64,000 nt of DNA from Hygrocybe punicea (GCA_963556145.1 OY744470.1:3720001-3784000); one strand, 5' to 3'. Positions 1-10,767 are shown, counted from the stretch's first letter. A program made the numbers and translations. Notes: generated by a model not told the origin, from the sequence alone.

Positions 1-2663
1 TTATAGCGGACTAATGCCTTATTTTGTTCATAAGACTTAGGTAAAGGAATTGTAGTGGTTTCTTCAAGTTCCATAGGTAAAGTGCATAAATAGGATGTTG
101 AGGCATGGGCAGTAGTAGCTCCTCTGATGTGATTAACTTGAGAATGGCTTGGTGTGACCATTAGTTCAAATCTGTTTGTCAAATCTTCAGGATTCTTGAA
201 TACTAAATATGTACCATCTATTCTTTCATCAATAGAAACATAGTTGCCTCTTTGCCATGGTCTTCCAAGTAATAAATCAAATGGCACTGTCTCTCCTATG
301 TAAAGATTGGCATAGGTAAGGACACCACCACAAGTCAATGGAACTTCTGAGACCAATCCTTTTAATGTTCCTTCACCTCCATTAGCATCATTCATTGTGA
401 GAATTTTTCCTACATCCATAGGTCTTTGGATAATTTCTTTCCAGACTTTTTTACTAATCACATTTAACTGGGATCCAGTGTCAATGATGGCTTCAATAGG
501 TCTTCTATCACATTCCATCTGAAGCCTGATTAACACTCCACGATCCTTGGTTATGAATGAGCTTGCAATGGCAGATACCTTTGCATTCTTTCTCTTGATC
601 ATGTCTGTTAATTGCTCAGATAATTCCTTGGAAGAAGCTAATACTTCACGAACGCGCAGGGTAACTGGTGTGTCAAGGATTTGATTGACAACTTGAGTTT
701 CTCCAATATTGACTGAAATTTCAGATTGTCTGGGAGTGGGCTTTGGACGAGTTATGGCATTATGTCTTTCAGCCATGATCTTGTTCTTATCTATGTTTGC
801 CTTGTGTCCTTGTATATGAGTCTTGGCTGGCTTTGTTGGAGAAGGATCTATCATCTCCACATCTGAATCTGTGTCTGAAGGAATATGTATTGGGGCTCTT
901 ATATCCATTGGAACAGGTTGTTTTGTATGTAGATCTTCTGTAGGATGGAATGGGTTTGTCTTCTTGAGAGCAAAAGGTAATGGTGCGGGTACATGTGCTT
1001 GAGCTTGCTTCTGTGCTGAAAGAGGGCCGGGTTTGACTGGGCCTTTAGGAATGGGTGGCAGTACTGTATTAGGCCTTATATTCTCTTTTCCTTTGGCCTT
1101 AATACCTGTGGGAGGATATACTCCATCTAATACTTCCTTCCTTGCTGCACCAATTTTCTGTGGTCCTCTGACTGCAGGCAGGATTTGTATTTCTTCTTCC
1201 TTGATTGTAGGTATAGTATATGCTTCAAAATCTTCTTCAACATCAGATTGATAGTAATCAGAGAATTGATCTTGTAATACATAGAAGTGTGACTGGACAT
1301 TGCTGGCCTTTTCAGCTACATGTCTATCAATTGCTTGTACAAATGTCTCACCCATATTTCTGCGAATTATTGAGCCATCTGGATAAACAATCCTTCCAAG
1401 ACCATCCTTGGTTATCTTGCCTGTCTTGAGTAATTCATTTATTTGGAAACATGTTTGCATTCCATGTCCTTGTCCTCCACAACCATAGCAGGTCATGGGT
1501 CCTCTTTGTTCATTGGAAGGAGTAAACGAATTGGTAGGGGTAAACGAACTAGTAGAAGGGTTTGGTGGAAGGCCAACACTATTGGCAGCTGAGATTTTGA
1601 AGGGAGGTCTTTGTGTTTGCTGTGACTGTGCTTGCTTTTGCTGAGGTTGTTTCAACTCAGGTGGGCTAATACAGTGAGCAATGTCTGGATCTAGCTTCAA
1701 GGCTCTATAGTATGCTAGTCCATACTTAATATCATCCAAAGAAAGCTTTCCCATTTGCTTGATTAAAGACTCTACTTCATTCTGGTGTGATGATGATGTG
1801 GAGGTAGACTTCCTGTCTATCCCCTTCCTGCCATTATCTTTCTTCTCAGCTTCTTTCCTTACTGTCTTCTTAAATAGTTCATCATCTGAATCATATGCCT
1901 TGGATTTGAATGCCTTCTTCTTCTTGCTAGCTTTCTTTCTCTTGATGCAGGCTTCATAGTCACTATCTGTATCATACTCTGATGAATCATCTGTATCAGA
2001 GTCTTCTGAAACAGAGTTGTCTAGTCTTCCTGGTATATCTGAATCTGAATCTGCTAGATTCATGTCAAACCGATTCCTTTCAAATAGAGTTTCTGCAACC
2101 TTAATGACATCTTTCATAGGGAATGGAGATGTGACATCTAAAGGTGTTGATCCAGTGTTGAGACGTGTCTCAATGATATGTCTGAGGTTCTTGTTGATTC
2201 CATGCCAGAAGTATGCAGCCTTTTCATCTGCAGAGATCTTCTTCTTGCTCTCTAACCATCCTGCAATAGTAATGAACCTGCGTTCATATTGCTTCCATTT
2301 GGTGAGAGTTCTGATCTGCTTAAGTTTCCAAATGCGTGCAAGGGTCATGAGATCTCTAACAATGTATCTTGTTTCCTTTAGGGCAGCATCAAAGTAGCGA
2401 GTAATATCTTTCTCAAGAGTATTCCAGTCCTGGGATATGTAACTCTCCAGGGCTTCAATGAGCTTGACTACTTTGGTGGAGCAGTAATCTACAATCCTTT
2501 CACATTTCTCTTTATCAGAAACAGCATAGGATTTGCACATTTGATTGTAATGCCTTAAGAATCTCTTGACTTCTTCATAGCTTCCTTTGAATTTAGCTGG
2601 GGCAGACTTCTGCCCTAGCAGGGGCATCATGTCTGGGGTACGAGCACTGGTGCTTGTGGACAT
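1..2663 (-). CDS. Ty3/gypsy Gag-protease polyprotein, 5' part (runs off window)
   Basis: One frame stays open from an ATG at 2663 down to base 1 (at least 887 codons), so the polyprotein is cut by the window edge. The N-terminal 200 residues look like a retrotransposon capsid. An acidic and Lys-rich linker follows. A CCHC zinc knuckle (CYGCGGQGHGMQTC) lies near residue 392, and a retropepsin active site (IIDTGSQLNVIS) has its Asp at residue 728 (plus-strand 480-482). No stop or frameshift was seen, so this copy looks young. Reverse transcriptase, RNase H and integrase should follow beyond base 1. The LTR and primer-binding site lie just upstream of the ATG, as expected for a minus-strand 5' end. 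Family assignment is firm from Gag-knuckle-protease order; gypsy rather than copia is inferred from the style of the capsid and protease. Confidence 0.9.
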   Translation of the reverse strand, partial: MSTSTSARTPDMMPLLGQKSAPAKFKGSYEEVKRFLRHYNQMCKSYAVSDKEKCERIVDYCSTKVVKLIEALESYISQDWNTLEKDITRYFDAALKETRYIVRDLMTLARIWKLKQIRTLTKWKQYERRFITIAGWLESKKKISADEKAAYFWHGINKNLRHIIETRLNTGSTPLDVTSPFPMKDVIKVAETLFERNRFDMNLADSDSDIPGRLDNSVSEDSDTDDSSEYDTDSDYEACIKRKKASKKKKAFKSKAYDSDDELFKKTVRKEAEKKDNGRKGIDRKSTSTSSSHQNEVESLIKQMGKLSLDDIKYGLAYYRALKLDPDIAHCISPPELKQPQQKQAQSQQTQRPPFKISAANSVGLPPNPSTSSFTPTNSFTPSNEQRGPMTCYGCGGQGHGMQTCFQINELLKTGKITKDGLGRIVYPDGSIIRRNMGETFVQAIDRHVAEKASNVQSHFYVLQDQFSDYYQSDVEEDFEAYTIPTIKEEEIQILPAVRGPQKIGAARKEVLDGVYPPTGIKAKGKENIRPNTVLPPIPKGPVKPGPLSAQKQAQAHVPAPLPFALKKTNPFHPTEDLHTKQPVPMDIRAPIHIPSDTDSDVEMIDPSPTKPAKTHIQGHKANIDKNKIMAERHNAITRPKPTPRQSEISVNIGETQVVNQILDTPVTLRVREVLASSKELSEQLTDMIKRKNAKVSAIASSFITKDRGVLIRLQMECDRRPIEAIIDTGSQLNVISKKVWKEIIQRPMDVGKILTMNDANGGEGTLKGLVSEVPLTCGGVLTYANLYIGETVPFDLLLGRPWQRGNYVSIDERIDGTYLVFKNPEDLTNRFELMVTPSHSQVNHIRGATTAHASTSYLCTLPMELEETTTIPLPKSYEQNKALVRY

Positions 2664-2708
2664 TGTGTATTAGAGGTATAGAAATGCTTGGGTTATTTAA
2701 ATTTAAAC

Positions 2709-2726
2709 CCCTCGCGGTGGGCTCCA
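2709..2726 (-). other. Putative tRNA primer-binding site of the gypsy element
   Basis: On the minus strand, four bases inside the LTR edge, the sequence TGGAGCCCACCGCGAGGG begins with TGG, the complement of a tRNA CCA end. Its position is right for a retrotransposon PBS. The tRNA species was not identified. Confidence 0.65.
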
Positions 2727-3465
2727 ATTTTGTTATGTGAATGTTTGTTTCACCAAGAATTACCGGAGTTGACTTTGTTCAGGTACCTTCTTGTTGTTCG
2801 TGGGTTTTTAATTTTTAAATAACCTATCAGGAAGGGGTTTGTGGGTATATGTACTATATGAATCAATAGAATGTAATAGTGAGGTCTCTTCAATTAAGAA
2901 TTGAGACTTTGAGTAGGGATGAATAGCAATTGAGTGTGTGATGTACTGAAAATACTAATATGAACTACTGGAATATAAATGAATACTGATAACAATATTC
3001 ACCAGTTGAATATGGATGGTTTTGGCTACAGGGCCTATTCAATCAAGAGTATCTCTGGGTATTATAATATCTGACTTAAATCCGAAGCTTCAAACGCACA
3101 TTGGCTACTAGTTCAGGGATATCTTTAATACCTTTTGAATACTCTGTTTTGTTTAGGATGAAACCTTAACCTTAGAAGTGTATCTATTTAAGATAAAACC
3201 TTAACCTTAGAAATGTATCTAGCTGACTAATGCTGACTAATGAATTGATTGGACTGAGTGAACTGGGTGAATTCTCCTTGATGACAAGGGGAACTCAGAG
3301 AATGATAGAATAAGAGTGAACTAGACTGGATTGCAAGCACTAGCTACTACAATGAGTAACTACTAGTACTAAGAGAATGAGGGATCACACTGTGTGAACC
3401 CAACTAAGAGTGACTACTGAGTGGTGAGGGGGGGAATCCTACTGACTACTGGAATTTGGGGGCCC

Positions 3466-3473
3466 TATTTATA
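3466..3473 (-). promoter_or_regulatory. TATA box in LTR
   Basis: TATAAATA on the minus strand lies inside the LTR, about 800 bp upstream of the Gag ATG and just downstream (in transcription sense) of a GAACAATRG repeat array. It is the best candidate for the element's core promoter. Confidence 0.6.
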
Positions 3474-3481
3474 CTGTTGGA

Positions 3482-3625
3482 GAACAATGGGGGACTGAGA
3501 ACAATGGGAAAGTGAGAACAATAGGACTGAGTCATGAGAACAATGGATGGCATCAAAGAGGCTGTGAACAATGGGCTCTATCTCCATTTGGACTGTTTAG
3601 AACAATAGACTGCTCAGAACAATAG
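3482..3625. repeat. Seven GAACAATRG repeats in the LTR
   Basis: GAACAATGG or GAACAATAG starts at 3482, 3499, 3516, 3538, 3566, 3600 and 3617. All copies are in the same orientation and spaced 17-34 bp. The array sits immediately upstream of the TATA box when read on the minus strand, the position of U3 enhancer repeats. Confidence 0.8.
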
Positions 3626-3808
3626 ACCATTGTCTTTATGTAAGCAGAATATCACAATCACTCTCTGATGCATCCTATCTTATCATTATCTTATCATCCT
3701 CTTGTTCACATCTTATCTAATCATTTCCCATTATCTAGCTGAGCCGCTTTTGATCAATACAAGTAAACAAGATTTGTAATCAATCCATTACTGCTAATAT
3801 AGGTAACA

Positions 3809-4088
3809 ATGCTAGTTGGGCTTGTCTCCTTGCACGCGCAATACAGAGAAATATATAGTAAATACTAATGAGTGGGGGATGTGCCTCTGTGCACCATACA
3901 TAAACGGCTAGGTCTGGGCATTACTAGTGAAGCCATAATAAATGATATAAAGGTAAGCATATATGCTATTTGTGTCTGTTCACTAGCATGCGTAATGTGG
4001 AAAGGCATAGAATGGGTACTAATGAGTGTAGGTGTGCATCCATAGTGTTGCACTTAAATATCTAAGTCCGTGGTCCGATGGTAAACCC
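3809..4088. other. Intergenic between gypsy LTR and interrupted host gene
   Basis: No ORF or element was recognised. Two loosely similar stretches beginning ACTAATGAGTG occur at about 3866 and 4019. The segment should hold the promoter of the gene starting at 4089. Confidence 0.4.
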
Positions 4089-4392
4089 ATGACATTACAC
4101 CCAAAAACACTTGGGGTCATGACAGCGAACCAACCCATATCGACCAAGTTGAAGCGGGTGCATCGCAGGGTCTCGTCTACCATCACTGCAGATCCAGTGT
4201 TACAAGGTAACACCTTGTAAACACAAAGTTATTGTACTCACTTAATATGAAGGTACAACCTCGGCACCTGGTGACGTGTCCGATGTGGATGGCCCACGAG
4301 AAAATAGTGAAACTGATATCTATGAGGATGATGAAAATGATATTAGTAATGAAGCAGGATCAACATACGAAGACGACGAGTTCAGCCACGAA

Positions 4393-4413
4393 TAGTGTAT
4401 GTCACAGGTGTGG
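4393..4413 (+). repeat. hAT-1 left terminal inverted repeat
   Basis: TAGTGTATGTCACAGGTG pairs with the right end with about two mismatches. The left duplication GCCACGAA abuts it. Confidence 0.85.
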
Positions 4414-5008
4414 GTTTACCTGCGGTGTCACAGGTACAGGTGCCACAGGTTCAGGTATGGTGTTAAATTTTCCCACCTGCCGGCACACCGGACCTGTTAC
4501 CGCGGGTTCACGGTTTTGTCATGGTCACACAGTGACACCTTTGTTTGTCGACACCTCAGTTTGTTTGTCGTCGCTGACGACTCGGAGATCCATCGTCTCG
4601 TTGCTGGATTCAGGACTTTATGCCTTCAATGGCCAGCGACAGCCCTCCATCACCAGATCCTGATGATTGGGTACCAAGCACTGGCAACATAATTGCGGTG
4701 TGTGCGACTAGTGTCTTGTCTTCTCGGATCGTTTTTTTCCAGCCTTGTCTCGCCCAAGTCGATATCATGCTCTCGATCATCAATTGTAGCCCTGTCTCAC
4801 AGGACTCACATGTATCTCTTATTGTGTCTCATTTTCTTAACATTGCGCTTGGATCAGCGGTGGGTGTTTCGCTCTCTCAAGACTGACAATTGGGCTTATC
4901 AATACCAAGCAGCATCTCTCCACTCCGTTATTGTATGGCGCCATGGGCCCCCTTTCGACCCGAGCCTTGATAAAGCCGTTGGCCGTGTTTACTGCTCCCC
5001 ATCCAATC

Positions 5009-7616
5009 ATGGCCCGTCCCAGCTCAGCTACTGCTCACTCTGAATCACCCCCACTCTCTATACCTGTCAGCGATGACGAAGTTCAATCTGTTCAAGCCTC
5101 GGAAGGCACAGAAAAGGAGACGGATGAGCAGGAACTCGGTGAGTATGACTTTGGCTCGTTTCGAGTGCTGCTAATGCCTGGGGATCATCAGCTCGTCTCA
5201 AAGAGTCTTGGCGCTCGCCCGTTTACCAATTTTTCAATAGCAATGTCACTGCTGGCTATGAAAAAGGACGCAAGTATCATTTCTTCAAGTGTGCTGCACC
5301 GCGATGCCGCAACAAAGGTCTCCACGGCGTTCGGCGTTTCCAAGATTCGAAGGACCGCGGTGGGACATCCAATCTGAAGTCCCACGCCGTGCGATGCTTC
5401 GGTGAGGACGTCGTCAATGCAGCGTTCGGTTCCAAACCGACACCTGTCAGTCGGGACGGTTCCATCTTTGCCAGCTTCGCCCGACAAGGCCAGGCGCCTG
5501 TCAAAGTCACCCATCGCGCGCATACCTCTGAAGAAACGCGAGCTCATCTTGCCCGCTGGTGTGTTGAAAGTGCCCGGCCCACCAAGATCGTTTCCGACGC
5601 TCAGTTCATCACGATGATGAAGGCTGGCCGTCCATCCACCGTCATTCCCTCTCCAGCTACTGTCAGACGGGACATCAAGGCAGCGTTTGAGCAGTGCCGC
5701 GAACGTATTGACAAGATTCTCAAGGAACACTCCGGCCAAGTCCACTTCGCTACTGATGCCTGGACGGCTCCCAATCATCGAGCCTTTGTGGCCTGGACTG
5801 TTCATCTCCACCATGATGGACATATTCTCACTTTTCTTCTCGACGTAGTGGAGGTGCCGGAGTCCCACACGGGTGCTACTCTTGCACGTGAGTTCCACAA
5901 TATGCTCACAAGGCACGGTCTCGAGCACAAGGTCAGTGTGCCCATCTTTATTCACAAATGGGAATCTGAACTCGTCCCTCAGATACTTTCCTTTACAGCT
6001 GACAACGCTTCGAACAATCTCACGCAAGCAGCTAAACTGGACGGTCTCCCCAACTCCTTCGAGGCAGTCAATCAAATACGATGTTTCAATCACACGATGC
6101 ATCTTTCAGCGGTGGCGCTCGTAAAGTCATGCAGTGGCAATCAACGCGATGGCCAGACTGCCGATATAGTGGGAGGCAGTGAGGGCAGTGAGTTGCCGTT
6201 TGAAGGCGAAGATGCTGATGATGACGATCCCGAACCCGATGAGGCGTCCGATGCTGGCGATGACGATCCTGATGATGTGGATCCATTTGAGGAGCTGAAC
6301 GAGGACGAAAGGGAAGAGCTTGAGAGCAACACCGAGACGGTGACTGACGCTTTGCAGAATGTGAGTTGTTCTCAAAATGGCCATTCATACAGCTGATCTT
6401 GACTATTTGGTGCAAGGTGCGCAAGTTGTCCTTCGCGATCGTGAACTCTTCCACTATTGCCCTCCCCGCGTGGAAACAAGCGTGCCGCGATCACAAGTTA
6501 CCCGAACGACTGATTCCTCGTGATGTGAAGACGAGGTGGAACAGTACCTACGATATGGTCTGTGTTGCCATCAAGTACCGCGAGGCCATTGATGATGTCA
6601 CAGGGAACAAACTTCTCAAACTACGCAAGCATGAGTTGGAGGACGAGCACTGGATTGTTCTCAAGGACTTAGTGCGTGTTCTTAAGGTGAGCACCCAGTT
6701 TCCATACCCTCCAATCCATGCTAACGCTGTGTCAAGTTGTTCAAAGACGCAACACTATTCTTCTCCACCGACAACATCGAGACGATTGCTCACATCATCC
6801 CAATGATGGATCGCCTTGATACCATGCTACAGGACTCGGCAACCGAGCCTCTCGTGCCAGCCATCAAGCATGCTCTGAAATTTGCTCGGAAGATTATTGA
6901 CAAGTATTATGCGAAGACTGATCTCTCTAATATGTACCGAATTGCAATGGGTGAGTGCCCGTCTCCACCACGCCACTGTCACCATTCTAAGATTGTCTAG
7001 TGCTCCACCCCCAGATGAAGCTTTCCTACTTCCGCTCGCACGGGTGGGAACAAGCCTGGATCGAAACTGCTGAGGACATGGTTACTGAGGAATTCGTCAA
7101 GTATGACAAGCCTACGCAGCCGGCGGAAGCAACCGATGCCGCTCATCAGGAGGAGATGGACCTTTTTGATATTCCCATGGACGCTGTGCCGACTGTATCG
7201 GAACTGAAGGTATATTTGTCCCAGCCGATCGAGAGGGTCAAAGACCCTATCGCGTGGTGGTGGGATCATCGCGCAGTGTTCCCAAGGCTCTCAGTCATGG
7301 CACTCGATTATCTTAGTGCTCCTGGTAAGTGTTCTTGCCATGTGTTCATATATTCTCACACCCATGCTATACAGCTACCTCGACCGCAGTTGAGCGTGTG
7401 TTCTCGAAAGGCCGCCATCTTCTCCCATATACCCGGAACAGGCTCTCTGCATCCTCGATCCGGGCATCGCTTTGTCTTGGAGATTGGTGCCGCAAAGATT
7501 TGGTAGTAATGTTGGATGTGATTGAGGCTGTACAGCGTCGCAACGGTAAACGTAAGAGGGTGGAGAGTGATGGCGAGGCGGCAACAGTGCCAACAGATGT
7601 GGAGACCGACAATTAG
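5009..7616 (+). CDS. hAT transposase (hAT-1), 7 exons, about 765 aa
   Basis: Exons 5009-5138, 5192-5931, 5983-6360, 6417-6686, 6737-6950, 7001-7324 and 7375-7616 join in phase with GT-AG borders and no stop, giving about 765 residues. An N-terminal BED zinc finger (FFKCAAPRC... SHAVRC) follows a short acidic leader. The RNase-H-like core shows FATDAWTAPNHRAF, the region before ADNASNN, and RWNSTYDM. The C-terminal hAT dimerisation domain reads DYLSAP-ATSTAVERVFSKGR followed by SIRASLCLGDWC. An acidic insertion lies around residues 360-415. Exon borders match those of the second hAT copy at 57022-59774, which supports the model. ATG 5009 was chosen over the in-frame ATG at 4931 by comparison with that copy. 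Confidence 0.93.
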
Positions 7617-7816
7617 GTACAATGTGCCATGTCCGTTGATAGTCCGTTGATCGGTTATAAGTATTCATGCGGGTTCCCCGCGGTGTTTTCACATGGTGTC
7701 ATACCCATGGTTTGTGCCTGAAACCCATGGTATAAACCTGGACCTGTGTACACCTCACCTGTCACAGGTCTGGTGTTACAGGTGACAGGTGTGGTGTGTC
7801 AGGTTCACACCCTTGG

Positions 7817-7837
7817 TGTCACCTGTGTCACACACTA
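7817..7837 (-). repeat. hAT-1 right terminal inverted repeat
   Basis: On the minus strand it reads TAGTGTGTGACACAGGTG. The right GCCACGAA duplication follows at 7838-7845. Confidence 0.85.
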
Positions 7838-9753
7838 GCCACGAAGAGAGTGACAAGGACATCTCCAAGCCAGCCTCCAAGGCCAGCAAGGAGGTGGAGA
7901 TCAAGGTGCGAAAAAGCAAACTGCGTGCTGATAAGGGAGAAGAAGCGAGGTTACGTGTCACGGCTCACCGCATGTACCCGGATCCAGGAAGCAAGCGCAA
8001 GGCAGATATTCACACTTCCCCCAAGAAACAGTTTGTGATGCCCCTTATGTGTCATGCTCTCATTACTACGTAATCTCTTGTGTTTCCTTAGATCAATGGC
8101 CAAACGTCCGAAACCCACAGCAGCCCTCGTCGGCATGATCAAAAACTGGGAGTCGAAGGTTCCTGCTGGCTCTCCCCAGACTACTACTCATACTAGCTTC
8201 ACAAGCACGAAGACCACTCAGTCGGATATGTTTCAATCTGGTGGTATCAGCGACAATGAGGCCGAATTAGTATATGTCCAAGGTCCCATCAAAGTAAAAT
8301 CCGAACCCGGTATCACACCTCGTGTACGTTCATCCGATAAACTATTGATGTGTCACTGATACGAGCAGCAGGCCCAACCTATTGCCAAAGTCCGTGTTGC
8401 CACAGGTACCGCTGTTGACTTGGATCAAGGGTCGATGCGTAAACAGAAGGAGAAATCGCGGAAGGGGAAGGCGACACTCAGGGATCTGCCTGATCAAGCG
8501 ACAATCAAGTTCAGTGTGCTGTACATACCCAACGTCAAACTCTATGTGGGCACATTACCTGCTTGGGCCGAACCTGATGTAGGCGTGCTCAAAGAAATAT
8601 GGGACAACATCTATGCGAAGATTGAGTGCAGTTGGGATAAGGATGAGACGACTCGTCTCCTTGTACGTCAAACTACATATTATTTCTCACACATACTTCT
8701 CTTGACCACTTTTAGATCGGTTATCGCCTCGAGTCGTGGCACAACATGTTTGCACAGCATGCCATGCTCGCCGTCGAAGCGCTACTCACTGGAGAAGAGT
8801 TCCCTATGAAAGAAGATCGTGCAAAGAAAGCCATTGAATGTCTCGGAACGAATCCGGCAAATCGTCCATTCTACTGGAAGCAACGACCAGATGGGAAAAA
8901 GCTGGTGCGTTGCTGGGATACGCGAATACATTGCAGTAACTGACATCGGCAAACTGTCAGCTTTTTCAGTCTGACGTGATTACTTTCACCTTGTCTCCGC
9001 ACTTCAAGCACACGAAGAATGCGACGGACCTTCTGTTCCGGGAGCAACACCCCATTGGTGCTTTGATTCTGTCTATCCAAGCCGTAGAAATTCAGCTTAT
9101 CTTCTATGGATTTTCACTGATTTCTGTTCATAGGTGGAGCGAGCTTTTTCCTGTTGGGTCACTGGTGAAGAAGTGATTCCTGCGCAAAAACTTGGGCATT
9201 TCTCTCAGGAAAACTATGGCGATCGAGAAGTTCTTGGTGCAAATGGTGTTATGAAGATTGAGAAACGGGCTTCAGGTCTGCTCCCCTCAGTGAAAAAGTT
9301 GTCGGCCAAACAATGGTTTGAAATCACCACTGCGGCAAAAAGGCATGCCTTCGATAACAGGAGTGAACCTTCTCTCCTGGCCACGTCTGTGGATGTCAGC
9401 GATGACAAAGGATTTTTGCTGGAGCAATCGGATTCCGAGGACGAGGCTTGAGTGCTCGCAGGTGAGTTTTTTGCCTCACAACACATGGACCGTCGGTCAA
9501 CGGTGACAACTTTGTGGCAGAATTGGCTACCTATATACCAGTTCGGAACAAACGCGGCCGCGCATATATCCATGTTCCACTCACTACGTCTTACCCTTGG
9601 TAGTCAATACGGACTTAGATTCTTTGTTTACCCCAATATTACTGCTGCTTCCGTCTCCATGTCCCTATTCTTCAAATAAGCTAGTACTGAGAGCTAAAAG
9701 CAATGTGCTTATTAGAAAGCTAACGGCTCTTTTACCAGCTTTTTCGCTCCTAG

Positions 9754-9815
9754 AAAAGCTGGGCGAGCTTATATTAGCGGACCGACCCTGCTAATATAAG
9801 CTCGCCGAGCTTTTT
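9754..9815. repeat. Palindrome (hairpin) 3' of the interrupted gene
   Basis: GGCGAGCTTATATTAGC (9762-9778) pairs perfectly with its inverse at 9790-9806 across an 11-nt loop. The stem extends outwards with AAAAGCT/AGCTTTT and one mismatch. Neighbouring sequence is rich in AGCTTTT and AAGCAC words, as in a small MITE. The rest of 9452-10110 holds no gene I can support. Confidence 0.7.
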
Positions 9816-10110
9816 GCTTTTCGTGCTTTTCGTGCTTATATAAGCTGAATAAGCACGCCAAAGCCGATGTGTAAATCTTCTGATGACTTGAAAGTCGATC
9901 GAGAAGTCAGGCTGCGAACGCATTGGAAAACCATCGAAGCTTTGTTCCCATCGTTTGCCTAATGTACGGAACCAAGAGGCGCGGGAGCGAAACCTGTTGT
10001 AGATACAACTGGCGAACGGCGTCAATATGATTTGGGGTATGGGGGTAGGGCTGCTGCGCGTAGCCTCGACAGGTCTCACGTATACACACGTTTGTCTTGC
10101 TGCACGTAGG

Positions 10111-10241
10111 CTAATCACACAGGCCGCCTTTTGAAAGGCTGAAATGGGATAGGAAGCGCGACCGTGCCCTGAGACAGCGGCACGGTCCGAAGGAATAATA
10201 ATTAACGTTTTTTGGTATTTTACAGTAAGGAACCGTAAAAG
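10111..10241 (-). repeat. B2 split direct repeat
   Basis: This 131-bp unit begins CTAATCACACAGG on the plus strand and is repeated at 10637-10767 without visible difference. It contains a 9-bp stem (GACCGTGCC / GGCACGGTC) with a 10-nt loop. Confidence 0.9.
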
Positions 10242-10273
10242 AAAAACAAAAGTAAGGGAGGGCGAGAGGTGGG

Positions 10274-10636
10274 TTGCAGAAATAAGGCAGAGAATAATGG
10301 CTGGGAACTGGTTAACTAAAGTAGCAAGAATGGAGAAGCGGGAAGCATACCTCGGAGACGAGACAAGGGGCTTAGGGTGCCCTTGATGTGTTTCCGAGGT
10401 ATATGACGATGCGCAAGGCAGAAGAATGCGCCGGGGGCGATGTAAGGTTGACGTCAGCTGGTGACGACAAGCGATGCGTCAGCTGGTGACGACAGACGGT
10501 GCGTCAGCTGGTGACGGCTCAGATATTATAGGCTGCGTCAGCTGGTGACAGCAGCGGGGGAACACGCTGGGTGTTGTGGTGAGCGTGAAGGGCACGGCCG
10601 TGTGATTAGCCAAATGTAAACAAGTTTAAAAGGTGA
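10274..10636 (-). repeat. A2 split direct repeat
   Basis: This 363-bp unit appears identical to 14906-15268. It carries four copies of CGTCAGCTGGTGAC and directly abuts B1, forming the B1-A2 junction that would regenerate the circular intermediate. Confidence 0.92.
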
Positions 10637-10767
10637 CTAATCACACAGGCCGCCTTTTGAAAGGCTGAAATGGGATAGGAAGCGCGACCGTGCCCTGAGA
10701 CAGCGGCACGGTCCGAAGGAATAATAATTAACGTTTTTTGGTATTTTACAGTAAGGAACCGTAAAAG
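10637..10767 (-). repeat. B1 split direct repeat
   Basis: Appears identical to B2 (10111-10241). It lies 3' of the recombinase ORF on the minus strand and adjoins A2. Confidence 0.9.

Larger units (their letters stand above)
2731..3808 (-). mobile_element. 5' LTR of the gypsy element (about 1.08 kb)
   Basis: The segment is bounded by TGTTA on the plus strand at 2731 and TAACA at 3804-3808, giving the short terminal inverted repeat of an LTR. It directly abuts the PBS and Gag ORF. It contains a TATA box and an upstream repeat array. The partner LTR and target-site duplication lie outside the window, so the outer edge is inferred only from the TGTTA/TAACA pairing. Confidence 0.75.
4393..7837 (+). 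mobile_element. hAT-1: complete autonomous hAT transposon
   Basis: The element is 3,445 bp. It starts TAGTGTATGTCACAGG and ends with the inverse of TAGTGTGTGACACAGG. It is flanked on both sides by the 8-bp duplication GCCACGAA (4385-4392 and 7838-7845), the size typical of hAT insertions. Subterminal regions are dense in CACAGGT/ACCTGTG motifs, the usual transposase-binding clusters. It carries one multi-exon transposase gene with no disabling lesion. The perfect duplication and intact gene suggest a recent insertion, and the element may be mobile. Confidence 0.95.
4089..9451 (+). pseudogene. Host gene interrupted by hAT insertion (DUF6532-like protein)
   Basis: The 5' part starts at ATG 4089, has a 46-nt intron (4207-4252) and reaches an acidic stretch ending FSHE at the left target-site copy. 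After the element, the same frame resumes at 7846 (ESDKDIS...) and continues through introns 8031-8091, 8324-8368, 8663-8715, one near 8903-8960, and 9084-9133 to a TGA at 9449-9451. The N-terminal half is Asp/Glu then Lys rich. The C-terminal half is globular (LPDQATIKFSVLYIPNVKLY, then HPIGALILSIQAVERAFSCW), in the style of fungal DUF6532 proteins; that family call is from memory of its pattern and uncertain. No lesion other than the transposon was seen. The intron at 8324 has a tandem CAGCAG acceptor. The start could instead be the in-frame ATG at 4032. Confidence 0.7.

Noticed and set aside
1033..2397. Plus-strand ORFs over the gypsy Gag region
   Set aside because: Antisense shadows of the minus-strand polyprotein.
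4019..4213. tRNA or small RNA gene near 4060-4150
   Set aside because: Short inverted words but no A/B boxes with a plausible fold; part is the first exon of the interrupted gene.
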